A stretch of 5,631 bases of DNA from an uncultured Oscillospiraceae bacterium (GTDB lineage: Bacteria > Bacillota > Clostridia > Oscillospirales > Oscillospiraceae): assembly GCA_900758955.1 (NCBI GenBank), contig CAAETL010000171.1, forward strand, positions 1 to 5,631, written 5' to 3'. This document shows, piece by piece, positions 5,484 to 5,631 of this stretch; the first letter of the stretch is position 1, and every line of letters starts with the position of its first letter. A program made the position numbers and the translations under genes. Below the pieces are notes generated by a model that saw only the letters and a list, made by a program, of their open reading frames with translations, made no database searches and was not told where the DNA came from.

Positions 5484-5559
5484 GCGCCAGTAGCGCAATG
5501 GATAGCGCATCAGATTCCGGTTCTGAGGGTTGGGGGTTCGAGTCCCTTCTGGCGTGCCA
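5484..5559 (+). tRNA. tRNA-Arg (anticodon CCG)
   Basis: The 76-base cloverleaf folds fully. The acceptor stem GCGCCAG (5484-5490) pairs with CTGGCGT (5549-5555), ending in a G-U pair. The D stem is GCGC/GCGC (5493-5496, 5505-5508). The anticodon stem TCAGA/TCTGA (5510-5514, 5522-5526) encloses the loop TTCCGGT, with anticodon CCG at 5517-5519. The variable loop has five bases, and the T loop is TTCGAGT (5537-5543) on a GGGGG/CCCTT stem with two G-U pairs. The discriminator is G and CCA is encoded (5557-5559). It reads the Arg codon CGG, which is used often in the GC-rich genes here. It is a single-gene transcript with a 5' leader of about 18 bases. Confidence 0.97.
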
Positions 5560-5605
5560 AAAAAGACTTAAAATGACCGTTTTTCGGTTGTTTTAAGTCT
5601 TTTTT
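5559..5605 (+). terminator. Terminator of tRNA-Arg, possibly bidirectional
   Basis: AAAAAAGACTTAAAA (5559-5573) pairs perfectly with TTTTAAGTCTTTTTT (5591-5605). TGACC/GGTTG continues the stem (two G-U pairs) to a GTTTTTC loop, about 20 bp in all. The T-run ends at 5605. The A-run on the left gives a U-tract on the minus strand, so it could also end a convergent gene right of the window. The stem begins on the last A of the tRNA CCA end. Confidence 0.93.
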
Positions 5606-5631
5606 GTTGGATCAACACTCAGTATCCACCA

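Noticed and set aside
5606..5631. Sequence ending in CCACCA at the right edge, resembling a tRNA 3' end
   Set aside because: There is no T-arm motif or pairing acceptor stem before it; the resemblance is only the short CCA string.

Overview
The window looks like a chromosomal stretch from a moderately GC-rich Gram-positive anaerobe. The best guess is Clostridia, possibly the Oscillospiraceae group of gut bacteria. The evidence is strong AGGAGG-type ribosome binding sites, sigma-A type promoters, intrinsic terminators with long stems, GC-ending codons, a lipoprotein signal peptide and an iron-type alcohol dehydrogenase. This assignment is inferred by eye and was not computed.

Layout. Positions 1-300 are leader sequence with small inverted repeats and a possible 34-residue ORF behind a very good ribosome binding site. 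A near-consensus promoter at 320-348 drives prfB (391-1512, peptide chain release factor 2), which ends at a strong terminator (1522-1550). The gap to the next gene holds no convincing protein gene. It does hold a promoter-like pair followed by an orphan terminator, a candidate short RNA at about 1640-1731. A separate promoter (1766-1794) then drives a 512-residue sodium:solute symporter (1843-3381).

A bidirectional terminator (3398-3446) separates the symporter from a convergent minus-strand operon. Its first gene is an iron-containing alcohol dehydrogenase (4082-5251, start revised to an internal GTG). It is followed 6 bases later by a small lipoprotein of unknown function (3476-4075). The operon promoter (5332-5361) has a dyad in its spacer and a hairpin in its leader. 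Divergent from it is a single tRNA-Arg(CCG) gene (5484-5559) with its own extended -10 promoter and a 20-bp terminator stem.

Functional view. prfB and tRNA-Arg are core translation genes. Their promoters share sequence beyond the -35 and -10 boxes, which is the most striking non-coding signal here. The symporter and the dehydrogenase/lipoprotein operon are ordinary metabolic or transport genes with independent promoters, and nothing in the sequence shows that they share a pathway. I do not see a clearly new multi-gene system. The items worth a second look are regulatory: the shared promoter module, the start-stop element before a frameshift-free prfB, the candidate small RNA, and the repeated half-sites before the dehydrogenase.
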